DNA of 64,000 nt from Massilia eurypsychrophila (GTDB lineage Bacteria > Pseudomonadota > Gammaproteobacteria > Burkholderiales > Burkholderiaceae_D). Location of the stretch: contig NZ_PDOC01000014.1 of the NCBI RefSeq assembly GCF_002760655.1, positions 62,001 to 126,000 on the forward strand, in the 5' to 3' direction. Position numbers and translations under genes: made by a program. Positions 25,669 through 34,900 of this stretch are shown here, in pieces (the first letter of the stretch is position 1; each line of letters begins with the position of its first letter). The notes under the pieces are model-generated. The model ran no database searches, was not told the origin of the DNA, and saw only the letters and a program-made list of their open reading frames with translations.

Positions 25669-26619
25669 ATGCAATTTTCAGTCTACCAGGAGAGCCACAT
25701 CGGTGGCCGCAAGGTCAACCAGGACCGCATGGGCTACAGCTTCACGCGCGACGCGCTGCTGCTGGTGCTGGCCGACGGCATGGGTGGCCACCTGCGCGGC
25801 GAGATGGCCGCCACCATCATGATGCAGACGATGTCGACCCTGTTCCAGAAGCACGCCACGCCGTACGTCAAGAAGCCCGAGCGCTTCCTCGAGGAGGCGT
25901 TCATGGAGGCGCACCACGAGATCCATCGTTACCGTGCCGAGAACAACATGCCGGAGACGCCGCGCACCACCGTGGTTGCCTGCCTGATCCAGCACAACAC
26001 GGCGATCTGGGCGCACTGCGGCGACTCGCGCCTGTACTGGCTGCGGCGCGGCCAGGTGCTGGCGCGCACGGTCGACCATTCGCACATCGAGCACCTGATC
26101 GCGCGCGGCCTGGCCGATCCGTCCGAGCGCTCGACGCACCCGGACCGCAACAAGCTGTATAACTGCGTCGGCGCGTCGTCGCTGCCGAAGATCGAAGTGG
26201 GGCGCCAGGCCAGCCTGCAGTCCGGCGACGTGCTGCTGCTGTGCTCCGACGGCCTGTGGGCGATGCTGCCGGACGAAGAGATCACGCACCGCCTGTCGAC
26301 CCAGACCATCGTGCGCGCCGTGCCCGAGCTGATCGAAAAGGCCGTCGCCATCGCCGGCGCCACCAGCGACAACACGACGGCGCTGGCGATCATGTGGCAG
26401 GGCTCTCCCGATATCGAGATGGCGTCGACGCTGACGGCCGACATGGCCACCGTCATCTCGACCAAGATGCTGCCCGATAACCTGGTCAGCACCACCATCC
26501 AGAGCACCGCCGAGCCGGACGCGCCGCTCGAGATCGACGCCTTCAACGACGACGAGATCGAGAAGGCGATCGCCGAGATCCGCGACGCCATCGGCAAATC
26601 GACGCACGTCGTCAAATAA
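25669..26619 (+). CDS. PP2C-family serine/threonine phosphatase
   Basis: 316 aa. The metal-binding motifs of the PPM family are all present: [51 protein letters not shown] and [11 protein letters not shown]. It probably reverses the action of the kinase encoded just upstream. Residues ~245-316 form an acidic tail beyond the catalytic domain (for example INDD-like [22 protein letters not shown]), of unknown function. It lies 19 bases before rph. Confidence 0.93.
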   Translation: MQFSVYQESHIGGRKVNQDRMGYSFTRDALLLVLADGMGGHLRGEMAATIMMQTMSTLFQKHATPYVKKPERFLEEAFMEAHHEIHRYRAENNMPETPRTTVVACLIQHNTAIWAHCGDSRLYWLRRGQVLARTVDHSHIEHLIARGLADPSERSTHPDRNKLYNCVGASSLPKIEVGRQASLQSGDVLLLCSDGLWAMLPDEEITHRLSTQTIVRAVPELIEKAVAIAGATSDNTTALAIMWQGSPDIEMASTLTADMATVISTKMLPDNLVSTTIQSTAEPDAPLEIDAFNDDEIEKAIAEIRDAIGKSTHVVK

Positions 26620-26638
26620 CCATCACACAAGGAATGCC

Positions 26639-27367
26639 ATGAATTTTGAAAGCCGCCCGAGCGGGCGCGCAGTAGACCAGCTGCGCGACATCATCCTCAC
26701 GCGCCAGTACACCAAGCATGCCGAAGGATCGGTGCTGATCGAGTGCGGCGACACCAAGGTCATTTGCACGGCCAGCATCGAAGACAAGGTGCCGGGTTTC
26801 TTGAAGGGCAAGGGGATGGGCTGGCTGACGGCCGAATACGGCATGCTGCCGCGTTCGACCCACACCCGCATGGATCGCGAGGCCGCGCGCGGCAAGCAGT
26901 CCGGCCGCACCCAGGAAATCCAGCGCCTGATTGGCCGCTCGTTGCGCGCCGCGTTCGACCTCGAGGCGTTCGGCGAGCGCACCTTGCACCTGGACTGCGA
27001 CGTCATCCAGGCCGACGGCGGCACGCGCACCGCGTCGATCACCGGCGCGATGGTGGCCGCGTACGACGCTTTTTCGAAACTGCAGGCGCGCGGCGCGATC
27101 GACGCGATGCCGGTAAAGAGCTTTGTGGCCGCGATCTCGGTCGGTGTCTACCAGGGCATGCCGGTGCTCGACCTCGATTACGTCGAGGACTCCGGCTGCG
27201 ACACCGACATGAACGTGGTGATGACCGAGGCGGGACACTTCATCGAAGTGCAGGGCACGGCCGAAGGCGCCGCGTTCGACCGTGCCGGCATGAACCGGCT
27301 GCTCGACCTGGCGCAGGGCGGCATCACCGACCTGGTGCGTTTGCAGAAGCAGGCGCTGGGGATTTAA
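26639..27367 (+). CDS. rph: Ribonuclease PH
   Basis: 242 aa. RNase PH trims the 3' end of tRNA precursors by phosphorolysis. It begins [16 protein letters not shown] and contains [56 protein letters not shown] and [19 protein letters not shown], all highly conserved. The C-terminus is full length. A GGAATGCC sequence lies before ATG 26639. It is followed by an intergenic repeat pair and then rdgB. Confidence 0.97.
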   Translation: MNFESRPSGRAVDQLRDIILTRQYTKHAEGSVLIECGDTKVICTASIEDKVPGFLKGKGMGWLTAEYGMLPRSTHTRMDREAARGKQSGRTQEIQRLIGRSLRAAFDLEAFGERTLHLDCDVIQADGGTRTASITGAMVAAYDAFSKLQARGAIDAMPVKSFVAAISVGVYQGMPVLDLDYVEDSGCDTDMNVVMTEAGHFIEVQGTAEGAAFDRAGMNRLLDLAQGGITDLVRLQKQALGI

Positions 27368-27372
27368 TCTAA

Positions 27373-27456
27373 CTCAGCATGGGTTCCCGTCCGCGCGGGT
27401 TTTTCAGCCAACATACGTAAAACCGTCGCTCCCGCGCAGGCGGAGCCTATGCTGAG
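27373..27456. repeat. Inverted pair of CTCAGCATGG-type intergenic repeats
   Basis: 27373-27400 (CTCAGCATGGGTTCCCGTCC...) and 27424-27456 (ending GCCTATGCTGAG) are inverted copies separated by about 23 bases and can fold into a long hairpin. They lie in the 164-base gap between rph and rdgB. A related single unit is at 20290-20323. The TTTTT run at 27400-27404 between the arms could also give some termination after rph. Confidence 0.7.
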
Positions 27457-27531
27457 CAAGCATCATGACGAAGTATGCTCGATGCGATGACGGGGTAAAA
27501 TGCTCGCTTCCTCCCAAGTGTTAGCACCGCC

Positions 27532-28116
27532 ATGACCCAACGCCTCGTCCTCGCCTCCAACAATGCCGGCAAGCTGAAAGAATTCGGCCAGATCCTGGAG
27601 CCGCTCGGCTTCGAGCTGCACGCGCAGGGTGAGCTCAACGTGCCCGAATGCGCCGAGCCGTTTGCCACCTTCGTCGAGAACGCGCTCGAAAAGGCGCGTC
27701 ATGCGTCGCGCCTGACCGGCCTGCCGGCGCTGGCCGACGACTCCGGCGTGTGCGTCAACGCCCTCGGCGGCGCTCCGGGCGTGTGGTCGGCGCGCTACGC
27801 GGGCGAACCGAAATCGGACGCGCTTAATAACCAGAAGGTCATCGCCGACCTCGAAGCGCACGCCGACAAGTCGGCCTATTACTATTGCGTGCTGGTGTAT
27901 GTGCGCCACGCCGACGACCCGCAGCCGGTGATTGCCGACGGCGTCTGGGCCGGCGAAATCAGCGCCACCGCGCGCGGCGCCAACGGCTTCGGCTACGATC
28001 CGCACTTCTGGCTGCCGGCGCTGGGCAAGTCGGCCGCCGAACTGACCCCGGCGGAAAAGAACACGCTGTCGCACCGCGGCCAGGCGCTGCGCGCGCTGGT
28101 CGGAAAGCTCACATGA
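27532..28116 (+). CDS. rdgB: Non-canonical purine NTP pyrophosphatase (RdgB/HAM1)
   Basis: 194 aa. It hydrolyses dITP, XTP and related nucleotides to keep them out of nucleic acids. The opening LVLASNNAGKLKEF, the middle PALADDSGVCVNALGGAPGVWSARYAG, then GFGYDPHFW and LSHRGQAL are the family's substrate-binding and metal motifs. The stop overlaps the next start (ATGA at 28113-28116). Confidence 0.96.
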   Translation: MTQRLVLASNNAGKLKEFGQILEPLGFELHAQGELNVPECAEPFATFVENALEKARHASRLTGLPALADDSGVCVNALGGAPGVWSARYAGEPKSDALNNQKVIADLEAHADKSAYYYCVLVYVRHADDPQPVIADGVWAGEISATARGANGFGYDPHFWLPALGKSAAELTPAEKNTLSHRGQALRALVGKLT

Positions 28117-29348
28117 TTCCCATTAAAGTCGTCGGCGCGCCGGCCGCGGCGCCGCGCTCGCCCGCCGCCAGCGCGCTGCAGTACCTCAAGCCTGGGGCGC
28201 TGAACCTGACGGCGCTGCCGCCGCTGTCGCTGTACATACACTTTCCGTGGTGCGTGCGCAAGTGCCCGTATTGCGACTTCAACTCGCACGAGGCGCGCGG
28301 CGCTTTTCCGGAACAGGAATACCTCGACGCGGTGCGGCTCGACCTGGAACAGTCGCTGCCGCTGATCTGGGGCCGCAAGATCCACACCGTGTTCATCGGC
28401 GGCGGCACGCCGAGCCTGATGTCGGCGCAGGGGCTCGACCGCCTGCTGTCGGACGTGCGCACCCTGCTGCCGCTCGAGATCGACGCCGAGATCACGATGG
28501 AAGCCAATCCCGGCACGTTCGAGGCGGAGAAATTCAAGTCGTTCCGCGCCAGCGGCGTGAACCGGCTGTCGATCGGCATCCAGAGCTTCAACGCCGATCA
28601 CCTTAAAGCGCTCGGCCGTATCCACGATGATAACGAGGCGCGGCGCGCGGTGGAAATCGCGCACGCCAATTTCGACAATTTCAACCTTGACCTGATGTAC
28701 GCGCTGCCGACGCAGACGCTGGAACAGGCCAGGCAAGACCTCGGCACGGCGCTGTCGTTCGCGCCGCCGCACCTGTCGCTGTATCACTTGACGATGGAGC
28801 CGAACACGGTGTTTGCCAAGTACCCGCCGGCGCTGCCGGACGACGACGCCAGCGCCGACATGCAGGACATGATCGCCGAGACGATGACGGCGGCCGGGTT
28901 CGAGCACTACGAGGTGTCGGCGTATGCGCGCCCGGGGCGGCGTGGGCGGCACAACGTCAATTACTGGGAGTTCGGCGATTATCTCGGCATCGGCGCCGGC
29001 GCCCATTCGAAGATATCGTTCCCGCACCGGGTGCTGCGCCAGGCCCGCTTCAAGCAGCCCGAGTCGTTCATCAACGCCGCGCGCGCCGGCAATCCGGTAC
29101 AGGAAGAGCACGAAATCGCGCGTGCCGACATGGGATTCGAGTTCATGCTCAACACCTTGCGGCTGACGGGCGGGTTCTCGCCGAACCTGTTTGGCGAGCG
29201 CACCGGCATGGGGATCAACGCGATCGATGCGATGCTCGATGCGGCCGAGGCGAAAGACCTGCTGTACCGCGACCACATGATCATTCGGCCGACCGAGCTG
29301 GGACAGCGCTTCCTCAACGACCTCCAGCAGATGTTCCTGGCCGGCTGA
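28113..29348 (+). CDS. hemW: Radical SAM heme chaperone HemW (coproporphyrinogen oxidase-like)
   Basis: 411 aa. The 4Fe-4S binding motif CVRKCPYC (CxxxCxxC) lies within LYIHFPWCVRKCPYCDFNSHE. VFIGGGTPSLM, TMEANPG, RLSIGIQSFN and NLDLMYALPTQT follow, and the C-terminal HemN_C region is present. Family members without the HemN substrate features act as heme chaperones; that is the more likely role. An ~35-residue N-terminal extension precedes the radical-SAM domain. It is translationally coupled to rdgB. Confidence 0.92.
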   Translation: MIPIKVVGAPAAAPRSPAASALQYLKPGALNLTALPPLSLYIHFPWCVRKCPYCDFNSHEARGAFPEQEYLDAVRLDLEQSLPLIWGRKIHTVFIGGGTPSLMSAQGLDRLLSDVRTLLPLEIDAEITMEANPGTFEAEKFKSFRASGVNRLSIGIQSFNADHLKALGRIHDDNEARRAVEIAHANFDNFNLDLMYALPTQTLEQARQDLGTALSFAPPHLSLYHLTMEPNTVFAKYPPALPDDDASADMQDMIAETMTAAGFEHYEVSAYARPGRRGRHNVNYWEFGDYLGIGAGAHSKISFPHRVLRQARFKQPESFINAARAGNPVQEEHEIARADMGFEFMLNTLRLTGGFSPNLFGERTGMGINAIDAMLDAAEAKDLLYRDHMIIRPTELGQRFLNDLQQMFLAG

Positions 29349-29375
29349 AGCTGGCGGCGCAACCGCTGACGATTT

Positions 29376-30232
29376 TTAGGCGAGCTGCAGTTTCGGTTGC
29401 ATCGCGGCGGCGTCGGGACGGCGGCGTCCGGCGGCCGGAGCGCTTGCCGGCTTGAAGCCGGCGGCGATGTTGGCCAGGCCCTGGGCCTGTTCCTCCAGGC
29501 TCGCCGCCGCTGCCGCCGCTTCTTCCACCAGCGCCGCGTTCTGCTGCGTCACCTGGTCCATCTGCGCGATCGCCTCGTTGACCTGGTCGATGCCGATGCG
29601 CTGCTCTTTGCCCGCCGACGTGATCTCGGACATGATGTCGTTGACGCGGGCGACGCTGTCGACCACGTCGCGCCGGCTTCCTGTACCAGCTTGGTGCCGA
29701 TGTTGACCTGGCCGACCGAGTCGCCGATCAGGTCCTTGATTTCCTTGGCGGCGCTGGCCGAACGCTGCGCCAGCGAGCGCACTTCCGACGCCACCACCGC
29801 AAAGCCGCGCCCCTGTTCGCCGGCGCGCGCCGCTTCCACCGCCGCGTTCAGCGCGAGGATGTTGGTCTGGAATGCGATGCCGTCGATGACGCCGATGATG
29901 TCGACGATCTTGCGCGAGGAGGCGTCGATCAGGCCCATCGTGTCGACCACCTTGCCGACGATGGCGCCGCCCTTGGCGGCCACGCCCGACGCGGTCAGCG
30001 CCAGCTGGTTGGCCTGCTCGGCGTTGTCGGCGCTCTGCCGCACGGTCGACGTCAGTTCTTCCATCGACGCCGCGGTCTCTTCGAGCGAGCTGGCTTGCTG
30101 CTCGGTGCGCGCCGACAGGTCGAGGTTGCCGGCGACGATTTGATTGGACGCGGTGGCGATCGAGCGGGTGCCCGACTGCACTTCCGACACCACGTTGAAC
30201 TGCGACTCGTTCATCGCCTTCAGTGCGCGCAT
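29376..30232 (-). pseudogene. Broken methyl-accepting chemotaxis protein gene (5' truncated and frameshifted)
   Basis: Only the cytoplasmic signalling part of a chemoreceptor remains. It reads [20 protein letters not shown], then [20 protein letters not shown] and the hairpin tip [20 protein letters not shown]. No membrane segments, sensor domain or HAMP remain upstream. The frame breaks after KLVQEAGAT: one base is missing between 29665 and 29666 (plus strand), and the continuation [16 protein letters not shown] is in another frame to the stop at 29376. Two independent lesions favour a true pseudogene, although the single-base loss could be a sequencing error. Confidence 0.85.
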
Positions 30233-30320
30233 CGGAAACTGGGGAAGTTGCCGTCCAGGACAGGATGGCGTAGGCACAGCGCCAGGCCGGACGCGCTGTC
30301 CGGCCTGGTTTTACCTCACC

Positions 30321-31724
30321 TCAGCGTGCCGGTTCGGTCCAGCCGCCGCCCAGCACGCGGTACAGCGTGACCTGGTTTTGCAGGCGCTGCAAATTGGCCT
30401 GCACCGACGCCTGCTGGGCGTTGAACAGCGAGCGCTGGGCGTCGAGCAGGTCGAGGTAGGACGACGCGCCGGAGCGGTAGCGCAGGTCCGACAGCTTGAA
30501 GCGCTCCGCTTCGGCCGCCGCCACCGAACGCTGGGCGCGCAGCTGTTCGGCGAAGGTGGCCTGGCCGGCCAGCGCATCCGACACTTCGCGAAACGCGACC
30601 TGGATGCTGCGCTCGTACTGGGCGACGGCGATGTCGCGGCCGGCGCGGGCGCTGCCCAGGGTGGCGACGTTGCGGCCATAGTCGAAGATCGGCAGCACCG
30701 CCTGCGGCGCGAAAGTCCAGCCAAACGAGCCGCCCTTGAACAGGCCCGAGAGTTCCGAACTGGCGCTGCCGGCGGTGCCGGTGAGCGAAATGCGCGGGAA
30801 GAAGTTGGCCCGCGCGGCGCCGATGTTGGCGTTGGCGCCGATCAGCTGCTGCTCGGCGGCGCGGATATCCGGGCGCACCGACAGCAGGTCCGACGGCAGC
30901 CCGGCCGGCAGCTCCGACAGCGCCGTTTGCGCCAGCGTGTTGCCGGCGGCGAGCGTGTCCGGCAGCGGCCCGCCGACCAGCAGCACCAGCAGGTTGGCGT
31001 CCTGTGCGCGCTGGCGCTGCTGCTGCGCCAGCACCACGCGCGCCGTGTCGACCAGCGACAGCGCCTGCTGCAAGTCGAGGTTCGAGACCACGCCGTTGTC
31101 GTACTTGAGCTGGGTCAGTTTCAGCGACTCTTCGCGCGCGCCTAGCGTCTGGCGCGTCAGGTCGAGCAGCTCGTCGTCGGCCAGCACCGCCAGGTAGGTG
31201 TTGGCGACCGACGCCACCAGGCTGATTTGCGTGCTCTTGCGCGCTTCCTCGGTGGCGAGGAACTGCGCCAGCGCCGCCTCGGACAGGTTGCGCACGCGGC
31301 CGAAGAAGTCCAGTTCGAACGCGCTGACGCCAAAGCCGGCGCTGTAGGTGCTGGTGGTGCTGTCGTTGGGGCCCGGCGCGCGGTTGCCGGAGATGGCAGC
31401 GGCGATCGTCGGCAACTGGTCGGCGCGGCGGATCTGGAACTGCGCGCGCGCCTGTTCGATATTCAGGATCGCCACGCGCAGGTCGCGGTTGTTGACCAGC
31501 GCCAGGTCGATCAACTGCTTGAGGCGCGCGTCGGCGAAGAAGCGCTGCCACTCGATCTGGGCGGCCGCTTCGTTCGAGACGCTGCTGGTGGCCATGGCGG
31601 GGAATGCCGCGGCCACCGGCGCCGCCGGCCGCTCATACTTGGGCGCCAGCGACATGCAGCCCGACAGCGCAAGCGCCATCGTCAGCATCAGCGGGGTGGT
31701 ACGCAGGGTCATTTTTGTCATCAT
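30321..31724 (-). CDS. Outer-membrane efflux lipoprotein (OprM/NodT family)
   Basis: 467 aa. The lipoprotein signal ends in LALSGC. MSLAPKYERPAAPVAAAFP is the typical NodT/OprM mature start. The two repeated outer-membrane efflux domains show IEQARAQFQIRRADQLPTIAA and ANFFPRISLTGTAGSAS. The gene starts at ATG 31724, overlapping the RND gene stop by four bases, and GAGGAAAAAAT supplies a ribosome-binding site. It forms the outer-membrane channel of the tripartite pump encoded by the two genes upstream. Confidence 0.93.
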   Translation of the reverse strand: MMTKMTLRTTPLMLTMALALSGCMSLAPKYERPAAPVAAAFPAMATSSVSNEAAAQIEWQRFFADARLKQLIDLALVNNRDLRVAILNIEQARAQFQIRRADQLPTIAAAISGNRAPGPNDSTTSTYSAGFGVSAFELDFFGRVRNLSEAALAQFLATEEARKSTQISLVASVANTYLAVLADDELLDLTRQTLGAREESLKLTQLKYDNGVVSNLDLQQALSLVDTARVVLAQQQRQRAQDANLLVLLVGGPLPDTLAAGNTLAQTALSELPAGLPSDLLSVRPDIRAAEQQLIGANANIGAARANFFPRISLTGTAGSASSELSGLFKGGSFGWTFAPQAVLPIFDYGRNVATLGSARAGRDIAVAQYERSIQVAFREVSDALAGQATFAEQLRAQRSVAAAEAERFKLSDLRYRSGASSYLDLLDAQRSLFNAQQASVQANLQRLQNQVTLYRVLGGGWTEPAR

Positions 31725-34700
31725 ATTTTTTCCTCGATTGCTGGCGCGGTGTCGTCTTCATGCGCATATTTCTTGCGCTGACGATCGCTGCCCTTGAATA
31801 GATTACGTACCACCACGAAGAACACCGGCACGAAGACCAGGCCCAGTACGGTCGCGGTGACCATGCCGCCCATCACGCCGGTGCCGAGCGCGCGCTGGCC
31901 GGCCGAGCCGGCGCCGCTGGCGATCACCAGTGGCAGCACGCCGAGGATGAACGCCATCGACGTCATCAGGATCGGGCGGAAGCGCAGGTGGCAGGCGCGC
32001 AGCACCGCTTCCTTCAGCGGCACCCCCTGCGCCTGCAGATCCTTGGCGAACTCGATGATCAGCACCGCGTTCTTGGCGCCCAGGCCGATGATGGTGATCA
32101 GGCCGAGCTTGAAGTAGACATCGTTGGGCATGCCGCGCGCAGTGGCGGCCAGCAGCGCGCCGAGCACGCCGAGCGGCACCACCAGCAGCACCGCCACCGG
32201 GATCGTCCAGCTTTCGTACAGCGCGGCGAGCGCCAGGAACACCGCCAGCATCGCAAAGGCGAGCAGGATGAACACGGTCGAGCCGGACAGCTTTTCCTCG
32301 CGCGACTGGCCGGTCCACTCGAAACCGAAGCCGGCCGGCAGCTGCGCCGCCAGGCGTTCCATCTCGTCGAGCGCCTGGCCGGTACTGTAACCCGGCGCCG
32401 CGTCACCCGACAGGCGCATGGTCGAATAGCCGTTGTAGCGCACCGTCTGCATCGGGCCGGTCACCCAGCGGGTGGTGGCAAATGTCGACAGCGGCACCGG
32501 CTGGCCCTTGGCGTTCATCGCGTTCAGGCGCAGTAGGTCGTCCGGCTGCATGCGCGACGGCGCATCGGCCTGGACCACCACGCGCTGCAGGCGGCCGGCG
32601 TTCGGGAAGTCGTTGATGTAGGCCGAGCCGAGCGTCGTCGACAGCGCGGCGTTGATGGAGTCGAACGACACGCCCAGCGCGTTGGCCTTGTCGCGGTCGA
32701 TGTCGAGCTGCACCTGCGGCGCGTCTTCGAGTCCCTCGGGACGCACGCCGGTGAGGATCTTGCTCTGGCTGGCCATGCCCATCATCTGGTTGCGCGCGGC
32801 GAGCAGCGCGTCGCGCCCGAGGCCACCGCGGTTCTGCAGGCGGAACGAGAAGCCGGTACCGCGTCCGAGTTCGGGAATCGGCGGCGGCGAGAGGGCGAAC
32901 ACGAACGAGTCGCGTTGGCGGCTCATCGCGCCGGTGATGCGGTTGGCGACGTCCTGCGCGCTCTGGCCGGGACCGGAGCGATCCTCCCAGTCTTTCAGCG
33001 GAATGAACGCGAGCGCCACGTTCTGGCCCTGGCCGGAAAAGTTGAAGCCGACCACGCCGACCATGTTGGCCACTTCCGGCTGCTTCATGATGAACGCTTC
33101 GGCGTCGGCCAGAACCTTGCTGGTGCGCTGGGTGGTGGCGCCGGCCGGCAGCTGGATGTTGGCGATGATGTAGCCCTGGTCTTCGTTCGGCAGGAACGAC
33201 GACGGCATGCGCACGAACATCAGTGCGACGACGCCGATCACCAGCACGAACGACAGCAGTGCGCGGCCGGTGCGGCCCAGCGTGGCGGCGACAAAACCTT
33301 CGTAGTTCTTGGCCGTGCGCGTGAAGCCGCGGTTGAACCAGCCGAAGAAACCGGTCTTGGCGTGGCTGTGGCCTTTTTCGACAGGCTTGAGGAAGTGGGC
33401 GCACAGGGCGGGCGTGAGCGACAGCGCCATGAAGGCCGAGAAGAAGATCGCCGACACCATCACCGCCGAGAACTGGCGGTAGATGTTACCGACCGCGCCG
33501 GCGAAAAACGCCAGCGGCACGAACACCGACATCAGCACCACCGTCACGCCGATGATGGCGCCGGAAATCTGGCCCATCGCCTTGCGCGTCGCTTCCAGCG
33601 GCGGCAAGCCTTCTTCGCTCATGATGCGTTCGACGTTTTCGACCACGACGATGGCGTCATCGACGACGATACCGATCACCAGCACCATGCCGAACATGGT
33701 CAAGACGTTGATCGAAAAACCGAGCGCCAGCAGCGCGCCGAGCGAGCCGAGCAGCGCGACCGGCACGACGATGGTCGGGATGATGGTGTAGCGGAAGTTC
33801 TGCAGGAACAGGTACATCACGAGGAACACCAGCACGATGGCTTCGGCCAGCGTGACGACCACTTGCTTGATCGAGATGTCGACAAAGCGCGAGCTGTCGA
33901 ACGGAATCGCGTATTTCACGCCAGGCGGGAAATACTTCGACAGTTCTTCCATGCGCTGCTTGACCAGCGTGGCCGTCTCGAGCGCGTTGCCCGACGACGA
34001 CAGCTGGATGCCGATGCCGGTCGACGGCTTGCCGTTCAGGCGCGCCGCGGTGGCATAGCTCTGGCCGCCGATTTCGATGCGGGCGACGTCGCGCAGCCGC
34101 ACGGTCGAGCCGTCCGGATTGGCGCGCAGCACGATGTTGCCGAACTGCTCGACCGAGCTGAGCTGGCCGGTGACGACGACGGTGGCCGAAATGGTCTGGC
34201 CGGCTTCAATCGGCAGGTCGCCGATCGAGCCGGACGCCACCTGCGCGTTCTGCGTGCGGATCGCCGCATTGACGTCGTTCGGCGACAGGCTGAACCCTTG
34301 CAGCTTGGCCGGATCGATCCAGATGCGCATCGCTTTTTCGGTGCCGAACAGCTGGGCCTGGCCGACGCCCTTGATGCGCTGGATTTCAGGCAGCACGGTG
34401 CGCGAGGCGTAGTCGCCCAGCGCGATCGGGTCCCATTTCGGGTCGTCCGACGACAGGATGGTAAACATCAGGAAGTTGGCGCGGGCCTGGTCGACCCGCA
34501 CGCCCTGCTGCACCACCGCCTGCGGCAGACGCGGGGTGGCGCGGCCGAGGCGGTTCTGCACGTCGACCTGGGCCAGCTCCGGATTGGTGCCGGTCTCGAA
34601 CGACAAGGTCAGCGAGCCGGTGCCGTTGGCCTGGCTGATCGACTCCATGTAGATCAGGCCGGGCGAGCCGTTCATTTCGCGTTCGATGACGCTGATGACG

Positions 34701-34879
34701 CTGTCTTCGAGCGTCTGGGCCGACGCGCCCGGATAGGCCGCGCTGACCACGATCGAAGGTGGCGCGACGGTAGGGTACTGGGCGACGGGCAACTGGGTAA
34801 TTGCCACGCCGCCCACCACCATGATGAACAATGCGATCACCCATGCAAAAATCGGGCGGTCAATAAAAAAACGAGCCAT
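31721..34879 (-). CDS. RND multidrug efflux permease, HAE1 family (MexB/AcrB-like)
   Basis: 1052 aa, full length. It begins MARFFIDRPIFAWVIALFIM. The proton-relay aspartates are in GIVVDDAIVVVENVER and the relay lysine is in GLGAKNAVLIIEFAKD. Twelve membrane helices and two large periplasmic loops are evident. Drug/proton antiport across the inner membrane with the MFP and OprM-like partners is the expected function. A C-terminal tail after the last helix is charged (KGSDRQRKKYAHEDD). The gene lies 21 bases after the MFP gene. Confidence 0.96.
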   Translation of the reverse strand: MARFFIDRPIFAWVIALFIMVVGGVAITQLPVAQYPTVAPPSIVVSAAYPGASAQTLEDSVISVIEREMNGSPGLIYMESISQANGTGSLTLSFETGTNPELAQVDVQNRLGRATPRLPQAVVQQGVRVDQARANFLMFTILSSDDPKWDPIALGDYASRTVLPEIQRIKGVGQAQLFGTEKAMRIWIDPAKLQGFSLSPNDVNAAIRTQNAQVASGSIGDLPIEAGQTISATVVVTGQLSSVEQFGNIVLRANPDGSTVRLRDVARIEIGGQSYATAARLNGKPSTGIGIQLSSSGNALETATLVKQRMEELSKYFPPGVKYAIPFDSSRFVDISIKQVVVTLAEAIVLVFLVMYLFLQNFRYTIIPTIVVPVALLGSLGALLALGFSINVLTMFGMVLVIGIVVDDAIVVVENVERIMSEEGLPPLEATRKAMGQISGAIIGVTVVLMSVFVPLAFFAGAVGNIYRQFSAVMVSAIFFSAFMALSLTPALCAHFLKPVEKGHSHAKTGFFGWFNRGFTRTAKNYEGFVAATLGRTGRALLSFVLVIGVVALMFVRMPSSFLPNEDQGYIIANIQLPAGATTQRTSKVLADAEAFIMKQPEVANMVGVVGFNFSGQGQNVALAFIPLKDWEDRSGPGQSAQDVANRITGAMSRQRDSFVFALSPPPIPELGRGTGFSFRLQNRGGLGRDALLAARNQMMGMASQSKILTGVRPEGLEDAPQVQLDIDRDKANALGVSFDSINAALSTTLGSAYINDFPNAGRLQRVVVQADAPSRMQPDDLLRLNAMNAKGQPVPLSTFATTRWVTGPMQTVRYNGYSTMRLSGDAAPGYSTGQALDEMERLAAQLPAGFGFEWTGQSREEKLSGSTVFILLAFAMLAVFLALAALYESWTIPVAVLLVVPLGVLGALLAATARGMPNDVYFKLGLITIIGLGAKNAVLIIEFAKDLQAQGVPLKEAVLRACHLRFRPILMTSMAFILGVLPLVIASGAGSAGQRALGTGVMGGMVTATVLGLVFVPVFFVVVRNLFKGSDRQRKKYAHEDDTAPAIEEKI

Positions 34880-34900
34880 GAAAGGGATTCCTGTAAATTA

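Noticed and set aside
29600-29700. Programmed frameshift in the chemoreceptor gene
   Set aside because: No slippery heptamer or downstream structure is evident and the 5' part of the gene is missing, so decay or a sequencing error is simpler.
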